From Chrysomallon squamiferum (Eukaryota; Mollusca; Gastropoda; Neomphalida; Peltospiridae), in NCBI GenBank assembly GCA_012295275.1, contig CM022675.1, forward strand, positions 10,229,182 through 10,293,181: a stretch of 64,000 bases of DNA, read 5' to 3'. Numbering within the stretch: position 1 is the stretch's first letter; every line of letters begins with the position of its first letter. The notes under the pieces are model-generated. The model saw only the letters and a program-made list of their open reading frames with translations, was not told where the DNA came from and ran no database searches. The position numbers and the translations under genes were made by a program. Shown piece after piece: positions 35,680 through 47,800 of the stretch.

Positions 35680-37866
35680 TGTGTGTTGTTACTGCAGCAA
35701 GGACTTTCACGTTTGGTGCCAGGATGTGTTGGAGTGTGAACTCGATTTTTAGTTCCTGCAATGTGTTGTGTAGTGCTTGTCTTTCCTTGGTGAAATTCTG
35801 ACAGTGAAACAAGTAGTGTTTCATGGTTTCGGAGAGTCCACAGCTGCAGTTGGGTGATGTGGTGATGTTATGTTTGTATCGGATTGCATTTAAGTTGGTC
35901 GAGTAACCAGTTCTGGCTTTGGTGAGATTGTTGTTGTGTAGTTTGTTGGCGAGTGTAATTTTGAGTGTTTTGGTGAGCGGTTTGATGTTTAAGTGCCATT
36001 TGTTTTTGGTGCTGTTCCATTCGTTTTGCCACTGTTTGTCGTAATGTTTGGCAGCGATGGAGACAATTTCATTTATTCCGTAATGTATGTCTGTGCAGAT
36101 GTCTTCGTCTTTAATGCTGAGTGACTCTTTGGCGTAGTGGTCGGCAAGTTCGTTGCCGATGATGCCGACGTGTGCTGGGAGCCACTCGATGATTAGTTGT
36201 TTGTTGTTGTGTTGTATGTCCTCGTGTAGATGTTGTATTCTGCTGAGTAGGTCTGGTCTGCTGGAATGTCCGGACTGTATGGAGATGACAGAACTTAGAC
36301 TGTCTGAGAAGATGACTGTGTGTTTGTTGTTGTGTTGTATGTCCTCGTGTAGATGTTGTATTCTGCTGAGTAGGTCTGGTCTGCTGGAATGTCCGGATTG
36401 TATTGAGATGACAGAACTTAGACTGTCTGAGAAGATGACTGTGTGTTTGTTGTTGTGTTGTATGTCCTCGTGTAGATGTTGTATTCTGCTGAGTAGGTCT
36501 GGTCTGCTGGAATGTCCGGATTGTATGGAGATGACAGAACTTAGACTGTCTGAGAAGATGACTGTGTGTTTGTTGTTGTGTTGTATGTCCTCGTGTAGAT
36601 GTTGTATTCTGCTGAGTAGGTCTGGTCTGCTGGAATGTCCGGATTGTATGGAGATGACAGAACTTAGACTGTCTGAGAAGATGACTGTGTGTTTGTTGTT
36701 GTGTTGTATGTCCTCGTGTAGATGTTGTATTCTGCTGAGTAGGTCTGGTCTGCTGGAATGTCCGGATTGTATTGAGATGACAGAACTTAGACTGTCTGAG
36801 AAGATGACTCTGTGTTTGTTGTTGTTGTGTTTCACCCACAGCATGGCTCTGGTGATGGCAACCAGTTCGGCAGTGTATACCGAAAGGTGATTTCTGATGT
36901 GGCTGAATTGTATGCATGTGGGTTTGTTTGTGTGATATTGGGCTATGAAGGCGAATCCTACTTTCCCGTTGTCTGGGTTTTTGGATCCGTTGGTGTAGAG
37001 GTGCGTGTGTTGTTTGTAGTGGTCGTTTGCTGCTGCTAGAAATATAGCCTTTTTGAAGGGTGGTAACTCTGTTTTGTCTGTTTCTGTCTTGATGTGTGTT
37101 TATTGCTGGTTTAGTTTCTTTGTGGTATGCCGGCAGTGGCATTTCCCTTAATCCTGTTTCCCTTTCGATTTCGCTGGCCGTTGTCAGGAAATTCGATAGT
37201 AGTAGACTATGCGATTTGAAGAGTTACCCGGTTCTTTGGTGGTCAGGGACCAGATCCTTCACGGGGTGGTCTGTGTTGAGGGTGTGTATTTTCAGGCTGT
37301 ATTTTAGTAACTGCAGCTTTATTCTGTATTTCAGTGGTTGGATGCTGTATTCTGACAGGAGGCTGTCGGATGGTGTTGTGTTTGGCAGATGGCAGATCAC
37401 TCTAAGGGCGCTGGATTGAATTACGTTTAGTTTTTTTAAAGAGAGTTCGGAAGCATTCGAGTAAGCCGTGGCTCCGTAGTCGAGCTTGGAGAGAATACAT
37501 GCTTTGTATATCAAAATTAGCATTGACTCATTTGCTCCCCAAATGGTTCCGGAAATTAGCTTTAGAAGATTGGGTGGGTTTTTTTGCAGGATGCAATTAT
37601 GTTGTGTATGTGGCATCCGAAGTTGAGTTGGCTGTCGAATGTTGGCTAGAAATTTGAATGTTTTGGTTTGTGTTATGACGTTGTTGTCGACGTTTAGTGT
37701 GATTTTGTTGTTGTCTGTTTTTTTGTTGAAAAGGAGGCATGCCGTTTTGGAAAAGAAATCTTTTTGCCCCATTTCAACGCCCAGTCGTTTATGTTGTTTA
37801 AGTCTTTTTGTATTTGTTTCTGTATTGCCGCGGTCGATCTGCCTGCCCACCAAAAGTGCTGTGTTT
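35680..37866 (-). mobile_element. 5'-truncated LINE with RNase H, inactivated
   Basis: Minus-strand non-LTR retrotransposon fragment. It starts near 37866 at NTALLVG, where the reverse-transcriptase catalytic-Asp motif would lie. Then come KTACLLFNKK, YKACILSKLDYGA and LNVIQSSALRVI of the post-RT region, an RNase H domain, and a C-terminal region with CSCGLSETMKHYLFHC. Breaks: a frame change at about 37750, a TAA at about 37224 and a frame change near 37105. The RNase H motif YTDGS reads YTNGS (codon at 36989-36991); the Glu in YTAEL, the Asp in FSDS and the one in NELAD are kept. Five copies of a 123-bp segment interrupt RNase H. It abuts an LRR relic, as a 5'-truncated insertion would. Confidence 0.85.
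36200..36814 (-). repeat. 123-bp tandem repeat inside the LINE RNase H domain, five copies
   Basis: The copies begin at 36200, 36323, 36446, 36569 and 36692. Each encodes 41 residues starting HNNKHTVIFSDSLSSVISIQ, so the catalytic FSDS motif occurs five times in frame. Differences are a few bases (TGTATGG/TGTATTG). A normal RNase H fold has this segment once. Confidence 0.97.
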
Positions 37867-38661
37867 ATTGGTTCTCGCCTTGAAGAGAATTTCTTTGGAA
37901 ATTCTTGAGCTCATTGTCAGCAAGATCAAGTTTAATTAAATGCTTCAACTGCACAATTGCAGGTGGCACATATTGCATGCTGCAGTTTCACATTATCAAT
38001 ATTCCTAACGAAGACGCCAAGTGACTGAAACAAAATGGTCTTAAAGAAATGTGATCATTACCAGACAGTATTAAAGAACTTAGTTTGACAATTCCTTTGA
38101 AATCAGGTTCCTTAATATTCCTGATGAGATTGTTTTCCAGATTCAACATAGCAAGATGTCTCATATTTGTAAATGCAGAAGGCACTTTACGTAAGCTGTT
38201 GGATTTGAGATTTAAGATTCGAAGCCACGCAAAACTATAAAATGCATGGTCATTTATATGTTTGAGGTTACAGTTGTCAAGTTCAATAAATTGCAGAGAC
38301 AAGAGACTTAGATTACTGAAAATATTGTCGATCAGAATTCCAGTCTTTTGATAGTTGTATCCTAGAGAAAGTTTCTTTAGGTTCTTTAGACCGTTCAGAA
38401 ATGTTAGTGGGTTTTTTAAAGGATATTTTGATACTTTCCAGATTTAGATACTGCAGCGTGTCTGCTAGATTAATAAATGCATCGTCTTCCAAATGTACGT
38501 AAGATTGTGCACCAAGTCGTAAACTGAGGATAGTTAAATTAGTTGGGAAATCGGATTTCTTTACGTGTTCTATGTAAGTGTCTTCAACACGTAGCTGGAT
38601 TGGTTTTTCTCACTGATTTCAGAAGGTTTAGATCCGGAAAGGTATTGTTCACTTTTGGGCA

Positions 38662-38697
<36 letters not shown>

Positions 38698-38800
38698 AGT
38701 ATTTTGGTGTGACTATTTTAACAGATAATGTCCAGTTGAAACGTTCTATAGTTAATAGACTCAAATTATTTATTATTTTAACAGCATGTTTTAAGCACAA
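37867..38800 (-). pseudogene. broken leucine-rich-repeat gene (Toll-like ectodomain type)
   Basis: The minus strand from about 38800 reads LRR sequence across several frames: INNLSLLTIERFNWTLS; after an (AT)n insertion FPDLNLLKSV; then LTILSLRLGAQSYVHLEDDA; then LKNLKKLSLGYN. The longest stretch (37988-38302) contains AWLRILNLKSNSLRKVPSAF and HLAMLNLENNLIRNI, and a last piece reads LIKLDLADNELKNFQ. The LxxLxLxxN pattern is that of extracellular LRRs such as Toll-like receptors. At least four frame changes or stops separate the pieces, so it is a pseudogene. It ends at the LINE junction. No TIR domain is present. Confidence 0.75.
38665..38693. repeat. (AT)n tract within the LRR relic
   Basis: About 14 AT units interrupting the LRR relic. 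Confidence 0.95.
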
Positions 38801-39040
38801 TACAGAGAGAGAGAGAGAAAGAGATAGAGAAGTAGAGATAGAGAGATAGAGATGTATATAGAGAGAGACAGAGACAGAGAGGGAGAGAGATAGAGAGAAA
38901 TGAGATATAGAGAGAGATAGAAAGAGCTAGAGAGAGATAGAGAGATATAAAGAGATAGAGAAAGAGATAGATAGAGAGAGAGGGAGAGAGTAATAGAGAG
39001 AGACTGAGAGAGAAATAGCGAGTGAGATAGAGAGATAGAT
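38800..39040. repeat. GAGATA/GA-rich repeat
   Basis: Imperfect GAGAGATAGA units. Confidence 0.95.
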
Positions 39041-40912
39041 CTCAGTGAGTAAAAGCTATTATTTTCTGTCAGATATATACTGTTAGTATTACGTATTTAT
39101 TTATTTATTTTTAAATTTGAATAATAAATTTGCTGGAATCGGGTGTTTGTTAGACAAATAATATACTCGAGAGATTATGAAAATATTTTATGTCACGCAC
39201 ACATAAACACACTGGAAAAATAAATCATGTGTGAAATTGAAAGACGATCTGGATAATACTGGATCTGATTAAGACAAAAAAACAGAATGAAAGAAAAAAA
39301 CGAACACAAATAGTTGACATAAAAAGAGGTTGGCATTTAATCACATCTACACACAGACACGCCAGTGTTGATAATTCTACAAGTTCAGTTTAACACAAGT
39401 TTACATTCTGTTTGTTTACCGAGGCTAAACGTACTTAACTCTGTTTAGTCACGTTTTGAATCCACTCAGTCTGAAGTGTTTCACCTAAAACATTCGGGTC
39501 AGACCAAAAGGGAGTAGCAAAGAAAAAACTAAATAAGTAAATATAATAAAATAAAATAACAAAAGTAATGAATAGATATATTATTAATAGTATTAGTAGT
39601 ATACGTTTGGTGACAGTAATAGTATTAGTATCAGTAGCAGTAGTAGCAGCTGTTGTTGATTTTGTACAATCTTTTTATCTTCAAAACAAAAAGAAGAAAA
39701 AACAATTTTGCAAGATAAAACAGAAACATACGTTAGCAGATGATGTGTATTCAGTTCTACCTTGTTTGTGATTATTATCAAACATATAACCTGAACGTCA
39801 TTACTTTAGAACAGTTAATAATAGCAGATATATTTGTATGTGGCAGTAGCGCGCGCATCTCTGATTTAACTCTGGCACGGACCGATGAAATATTTGGCCT
39901 CGAAGCACAACGACAACAATCAGCTGATCACGTGATTCAGAAGGATCGCCTGACTGACACAGATAAAATACTTGTTTAATTTAATACTAAAATGCTGGGT
40001 ATCAAATTTTATACTGTGTAGAGAGGAAGGACTTGGTTTAATTGCCTCAATTCTATTTCTATAAATGAAATTTTGAAAATGATAATAAATAAATAATAAA
40101 AAAATAAAAAAAATGTGGGACTACCTCACAATATAGTCGTTATGTGAAGACTAAATGAAATCTCAGATGTTTTATTTTATGTTAATTCAAGTGATAATAA
40201 AATGTGGATTGCACAACCAACACAATCCAAACAAAATATCAGATTTGGAAACTTTATTGTAGTAATAGTTTTTTGTTTTCCTTATGATTATTATTATTGT
40301 TGTTGTTGTTATAATACGATATAATACTACGCACATCCGTTAGATAAATAACGCATCAACAGCTTAAGTTTATTAATTTAGAAACATATTTTTATAATAA
40401 TACAAAAGAAAAGAAAAAAACATAAATTATTCTCTGAGTCTGTGAAAGTTAATTTAAAATACGGAATCAGTCAATTGAATCCTAATCAGAGACGGAATCG
40501 CGCACAGGGGAAGCAGAATAATTATGTTACTGTAAGTTTTAAGCTACTTATATATATATAATGACACAGATTACACTGCATAATGACGGCGTTTTCCTTC
40601 GTGCCCTTACATACTACATTCCTGCAGAAATCATAGAAAATCTTGAAATGAAAGGACGAGAAAAGCCAGCCTAGCCTGAAAAACTGTAAACTTTGTTTAT
40701 TACACAAAACTCGCCATAGTTAAACATCTTCATTCTTAAATTCAAAAACTACCTCTAAAAGTTCGTTGTTCGTTGTCGTTTTCCCGTGAAAGGGTATTAT
40801 AAATGATTAAAGAGAAATTTAATTATTTATATATACTGGCAGTTTATTTATTTATTATATTCACTACTAGTACTATTACTACTACTACTACTATTATATC
40901 TATCTATCTATA

Positions 40913-40952
<40 letters not shown>

Positions 40953-41160
40953 TATATATATATATATATTAGTTCTTATTTCTTTACATTTTCTCTGCTT
41001 CATATTTAGACACTACACAATTTGAAGGTTATATACATAAACAAATTATTACTTTATTAACATTATCTATAGCTAGTATATAGAAAACAAATATGTCTAC
41101 TCAAAAACAGTTTCATATATATCCCTGTTTAACGTTATAAAATAGACAAGATTAAATATC
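39041..41160. other. no gene recognised; small CpG patch at 39840-39960
   Basis: AT-rich sequence. The patch at 39840-39960 has GCGCGC and TCACGTGATT near CAGCTG (E-box types), atypical for its surroundings, but no splice-bounded exon was found. An (AT)n tract lies at 40915-40970. Confidence 0.4.
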
Positions 41161-41169
41161 TTCGTCACG

Positions 41170-41860
41170 TTTATTATTATTATTATTATTATTATCATTA
41201 ACACGTGTAGTGGGATGTGTTACAACTGCTACTACAAAAACCAATGCTGCAACAACAGCTACTAGATAACTGCAACTATAATAACTAATAGTTCTACAAC
41301 AGCTACTAAACAGCGGATACTGAAACTTCAAGTACTACAACGACTAATTATGTTATTATGACTACTACAACTAACAGTTGTAGTAAAACAGCTAATACAG
41401 ATAATGCAACTAATATAACTATTAAAACAACTAACAATTCTACTACAACTAGTACAACAACTAACAATTCTGCTACAAGTAATACGACTATTATCACCGC
41501 TATAACTATTACTGCTACTGCAACAGATACTACAACAAATAATCCTGCTACTGCACAGGACTACTGCAAGTACTACGACAAATAATCCTAATATTACATC
41601 TACAACAACAGCGAATCATGCTACTATAACTACTATAACAACTAATACTGCAACTACAACTACTAGAACAATTAATTGTAACTGCAACAACTAGTATTGC
41701 TACTACAGCTAGAACAACTAATAAGTGTACTGCAGCTACTACAATAAGTAATAATGCTACTATAACTATTGCAGTAACTAATACTTTTACTACAACTATG
41801 TCAACATTACTATTGCAACTGCGTTTGCTTCCGAAAAGTCTAATAGAGACTATTGTTACC
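41170..41860. repeat. imperfect ACT/AAC trinucleotide tract
   Basis: About 650 bp dominated by ACTACAACT/ACAACTAAT units; the Thr/Asn-rich frame at 41358-41585 is a product of this repeat. Confidence 0.85.
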
Positions 41861-41869
41861 CGTGTATAT

Positions 41870-44800
41870 AATACGTGTCTCTGTGTCTACATAAAATGTG
41901 TGTGTGTCAACATATAATACGTGTGCGTGTGACTACATATAATACGAGTGTGTGTTTCTACATATAATACGAGTGTGTGTTTCTACATATAATACGAGTG
42001 TGTGTTTCTACATATAATACGTGTGTGTGTTTCTACATATAATACGTGTGTGTGTTTCTACATATAATACGTGTGTGTGTTTCTACATATAATAATGTGT
42101 GTGTGTTTCTACATATAATAATTTCTACATATAATACGTGTGTGTTTCTACATATAATACGTGTGTGTGTTTCTACATATAATACGTGTGTGTGTTTCTA
42201 CATATAATACGTGTGTGTGTTTCTACATATAATACGTGTGTGTGTTTCTACATATAATACGTGTGTGTGTTTCTACATATAATACGTGTGTGTGTTTCTA
42301 CATATAATACGTGTGTGTGTGTTTCTATATAATAATACGTGTGTGTTTCTACATATATATAATGTGTGTGTGTTTCTACATATAATACGTGTGTGTTTCT
42401 ACATATAATGTGTGTTTCTACATATATAATGTGTGTGTGTTTCTACATATAATACGTGTGTGTGTTTCTACATATAATACGTGTGTGTGTTCTACATATA
42501 TACATATAATACGTGTGTGTGTTTCTACATATAATACGTGTGTGTGTGTGTCTACATATAATACGTGTGTGTGTTTCTACATATAATACGTGTGTGTGTT
42601 TCTACATATAATACATGTGTGTGTGTCTACATATAATACGTGTGTGTTCTACATATAATGTGTGTGTTCTACATATAATACGTGTGTGTGTTTCTACATA
42701 TAATACGTGTGTGTGTTTCTACATATAATACATGTGTGTGTTTCTACATATAATACGTGTGTGTGTTTTCCACATATAATACGTGTGTGTGTGTCTACAT
42801 ATAATACGTGTGTGTGTGTCTACACATATAACGTGTGTGTGTGTCTACATATAATATGTGTGTGTGTTTCTACATATAATGTGTGTGTGTGTTTACATAT
42901 AATACGTGTGTGTGTGTCACATATAATAATGTGTGTGTGTGTCTACATATAATACGTGTGTGTGTTTCTACATATAATACGTGTGTGTGTGTTTCTACAT
43001 ATAATACGTGTGTGTGTGTGTGTGTGTTTACACATATAATGTGTGTGTGTGTATTTCTACATATAATACGTGTGTGTGTGTCTACATATAACATGTGTGT
43101 GTGTCTACATATAATACGTGTGTGTGTGTCTACATATAATACGTGTGTGTGTTTCACATATAATGTGTGTGTGTGTGTGTTTCTACATATAATACGTGTG
43201 TGTGTTTCTACATATATAATGTGTGTGTGTTTCTACACATATAATACGTGTGTGTGTGTCTACATATAATACGTGTGTGTGTTTCTACATAATGTGTGTG
43301 TGTGTTTCTACATATAACGTGTGTGTGTGTTTACATATAATACGTGTGTGTGTTTCTACATATAATACGTGTGTGTGTGTCTACATATAATACGTGTGTG
43401 TGTTTCTACATATAATACGTGTGTGTGTGTTTCTACATATAATACGTGTGTGTGTTTCTACATATAATACGTGTGTGTGTTTCTACATATAATACGTGTG
43501 TGTGTTTCTACATATAATACGTGTGTGTGTGTGTGTTTCTACATATAATACGTGTGTGTGTTTCTACATATAATACGTGTGTGTGTTTCTACATATAATA
43601 CGTGTGTGTGTTTCTACATATAATACGTGTGTGTGTTTCTACATATAATACGTGTGTGTGTTTCTACATATAATACGTGTGTGTGTGTTTCTACATATAA
43701 TACGTGTGTGTGTTTCTACATATAAATATGTGTGTGTGTCTACATATAATCGTGTGTGTATAATATGTGTGTGTGTTTCTACATATAATACGTGTGTGTG
43801 TTTCTACATATAAACGTGTGTGTGTTTCTACATATAATGTGTGTGTGTGTGTGTGTTTAATACATATGTGTGTGTTTCTACAATAATGTGTGTGTGTTCT
43901 ACATATAATAATGTGTGTGTGTTCTACACATATAATACGTGTGTGTGTGTTTCTACATATAATACGTGTGTGTGTTTCTACATATATATACGTGTGTGTG
44001 TTCTACATATAATACGTGTGTGTGTTTCTACATATAATATAATTTCTACATGTGTGTGTGTTTCTACATATAATGTGTGTGTGTGTTTCTACATATAACT
44101 GTGTGTGTGTGTTTCTACATATAATACGTGTGTGTGTTTCTACATATAATACGTGTGTGTGTTTCTACATATAATACGTGTGTGTTTCTACATATAATAC
44201 GTGTGTGTGTTTCTACATATAATACGTGTGTGTGTGTCTACATATAATACGTGTGTGTGTTTCTACATATAATATGTGTGTGTTTCTACATATAATACGT
44301 GTGTGTTTCTACACATATAATACATATATAATGTGTGTGTGTTTCTACATATAATACGTGTGTGTTTGTTACATATAATACGTGTGTGTGTGTCTACATA
44401 TAATACGTGTGTGTGTTTCTACATATAATACGTGTGTGTGTTTCTACATATAATACGTGTGTGTGTCTACATATAATACGTGTGTGTGTTTCTACATATA
44501 ATACGTGTGTGTGTGTTTCTACATATAATACGTGTGTGTGTTTCTACATATAATACGTGTGTGTGTTTTCATATAATACGTGTGTGTGTTTCTACATATA
44601 ATACGTGTGTGTGTTTCTACATATATAATACGTGTGTGTGTTTCTACATATAATACGTGTGTGTGTGTTTTCTACATATAATACGTGTGTGTGTTCTACA
44701 TATAATACGTGTGTGTGTTTCTACATATAATACGTGTGTGTGTGTTTCTATATATAATGTGTGTGTGTGTGTTTCTACATATAATATGTGTGTGTTTCTA

Positions 44801-47800
44801 CATATAATACGTGTGTGTGTTTCTACATATAATACGTGTGTGTGTGTACATACATATAATGTGTGTGTTTCTACATATAATACGTGTGTGTGTTTCTACA
44901 TATAATACGTGTGTACATGTGTGTTTCTACATATATAATACGTGTGTGTGTGTGTTTCTACATATAATACCTGTGTGTGTGTTTCTACATATAATACGTG
45001 TGTGTGTTTCTACATATAATACGTGTGTGTGTTTCTACATATAATACCTGTGTGTGTGTTTCTACATATAATACGTGTGTGTACATATAATGTGTGTGTT
45101 TACATATAATACGTGTGTGTGTTTCTACATATAATACGTGTGTGTGTGTTTCTACATATAATACGTGTGTGTGTGTTTCTACATATAATACGTGTGTGTG
45201 TTTCTACATATAATACGTGTGTGTGTGTTTCTACATATAATACGTGTGTGTGTTTCTACATATAATACGTGTGTGTGTTTCTACATATAATACGTGTGTG
45301 TGTGTCTACATACATATAATACGTGTGTGTGTTTCTACATATAATACGTGTGTGTGTGTTTCTACATATAATACGTGTGTGTGTTTCTACATATGTGTGT
45401 GTGTTACATATAATACGTGTGTGTGTGTTTCTACATATAATACGTGTGTGTGTTTCTACATATAATACGTGTGTGTGTTTCTACATATAATACGTGTGTG
45501 TGTTTCTACATATATAATACGTGTGTGTGTTTCTACATATAATGTGTGTGTGTTTCTACATATAATGTGTGTGTGTGTTTCTACATATAATACGTGTGTG
45601 TGTTTCTACATATAATGTGTGTGTGTGTTCTACATATAATACATATGTGTGTGTTTCTACATATAATACGTGTGTGTGTTTCTACATATAATACGTGTGT
45701 GTGTTTCTACATATAATATAATGTGTGTGTTTCTACATATAATACGTGTGTGTGTGTGTCTACATATAATATGTGTGTGTGTTTCACATATAATACGTGT
45801 GTGTGTTTCTACATATAATACGTGTGTGTGTTTCTACATATAATAATGTGTGTGTTTCTACATATAATACGTGTGTGTGTGTCTACATATAATACGTGTG
45901 TGTGTGTTTCTACATATAATACCTGTGTGTGTGTTTTCTACATATAATACGTGTGTGTGTTTCTACATATAATACGTGTGTGTGTTTTCTACATATAATA
46001 CTACATGTGTGTGTGTTTCTACATATAATACCTGTGTGTGTGTTTCTACATATAATACGTGTGTGTGTTTCTACATATAATACGTGTGTGTTTCTACATA
46101 TAATACCTGTGTGTGTTCTACATATAATACGTGTGTGTGTGTTTCTACATATAATACGTGTGTGTGTGTGTTTCTACATATAATACGTGTGTGTTTCTAC
46201 ATATAATACGTGTGTGTGTGTTTCTACATATAATACGTGTGTGTGTTTCTACATATAATACGTGTGTGTGTGTTTCTACATATAATACTGTGTGTGTGTT
46301 TCTACATATAATACGTGTGTGTGTGTTTCTACATATATATAATGTGTGTGTGTGTTTCTACATAATGTGTGTGTGTGTTATAACATAATAATATACATAT
46401 AACGTGTGTGTGTGTTTCTACATATAATACGTGTGTGTGTTTCTACATATAATACGTGTGTGTGTTTCTACATATAATAATGTGTGTGTGTTTCTACATA
46501 TAATACATATGTGTGTGTGTTTTCTACATATATAATACGTGTGTGTGTTTCTACATATAATACGTGTGTGTGTGTTCTACATATATGTGTGTGTGTTGTT
46601 ACTATATATATACGTGTGTGTGTGTTTCTACATATAATACGTGTGTGTGTTTCTACATATAATACGTGTGTGTGTGTTTCTACATATAATACTGTGTGTG
46701 TGTTTCTACATATAATACGTGTGTGTGTGTTTACATACATATAATACCTGTGTGTGTTTCTACATATAATACGTGTGTGTGTTTCTACATATAATACGTG
46801 TGTGTGTGTTTCTACATATAATACGTGTGTGTGTTTCTACATATAATACGTGTGTGTGTTTCTACATATAATACGTGTGTGTGTGTTTCTACATATAATA
46901 CGTGTGTGTGTGTACATATAATACCTGTGTGTGTGTTTCTACATATAATACGTGTGTGTGTTTCTACATATAATACGTGTGTGTGTTTCTACACATATAA
47001 TATATAATGTGTGTGTTTCTACATATAATACGTGTGTGTGTGTGTTTCTACATATAATACGTGTGTGTGTGTTTCTACATATAATACGTGTGTGTGTTTC
47101 TACATATAATACCTGTGTGTGTGTTTCTACATATAATACGTGTGTGTGTTTCTACATATAATACGTGTGTGTGTTTCTACATATAATACGTGTGTGTGTT
47201 TTTTCTACATATAATACGTGTGTGTGTTTCTACATATAAATGTGTGTGTGTTTCTACATATAATAATGTGTGTGTGTTTCTACATATAATACGTGTGTGT
47301 GTGTTTGTGTGTGTTTCTACATATAATGTGTGTGTGTTTCTACATATAATACGTGTGTGTGTTTCTACATATAATACATGTGTGTGTGTTTCTACATATA
47401 ATACGTGTGTGTGTCTACATATAATACGTGTGTGTGTTTCTACATATATAATACGTGTGTGTGTTTTTCTACATATAATACGTGTGTGTGTGTTTCACAT
47501 ATAATACATATATACATATAATGTGTGTGTTTCTACATATAATACGTGTGTGTGTTTCTACATAATGTTTCTACATATGTGTGTGTTTCTACATATAATA
47601 CCTGTGTGTGTTTCTACATATAATACGTGTGTGTGTTTCTATATATATATATGTGTGTGTGTTTCTACATATAATAACGTGTGTGTGTGTCTACATATAA
47701 TACCTGTGTGTGTTTCTACATATAATGTGTGTGTGTGTGTCTACATTTAATACCGTGTGTATACATATATAATGTGTGTGTTGTCTACATATATAACGTG

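Noticed and set aside
36111-37142. 343-codon minus-strand ORF and 245-codon plus-strand ORF over the LINE
   Set aside because: Both are shadow frames kept open by the 123-bp repeat; the RNase H frame is the meaningful one.
39840-39979. Promoter or gene at the E-box-containing CpG patch, including a 79-codon plus-strand frame
   Set aside because: No splice-bounded exon, recognisable domain or start context; kept only as a note in the gap entry.
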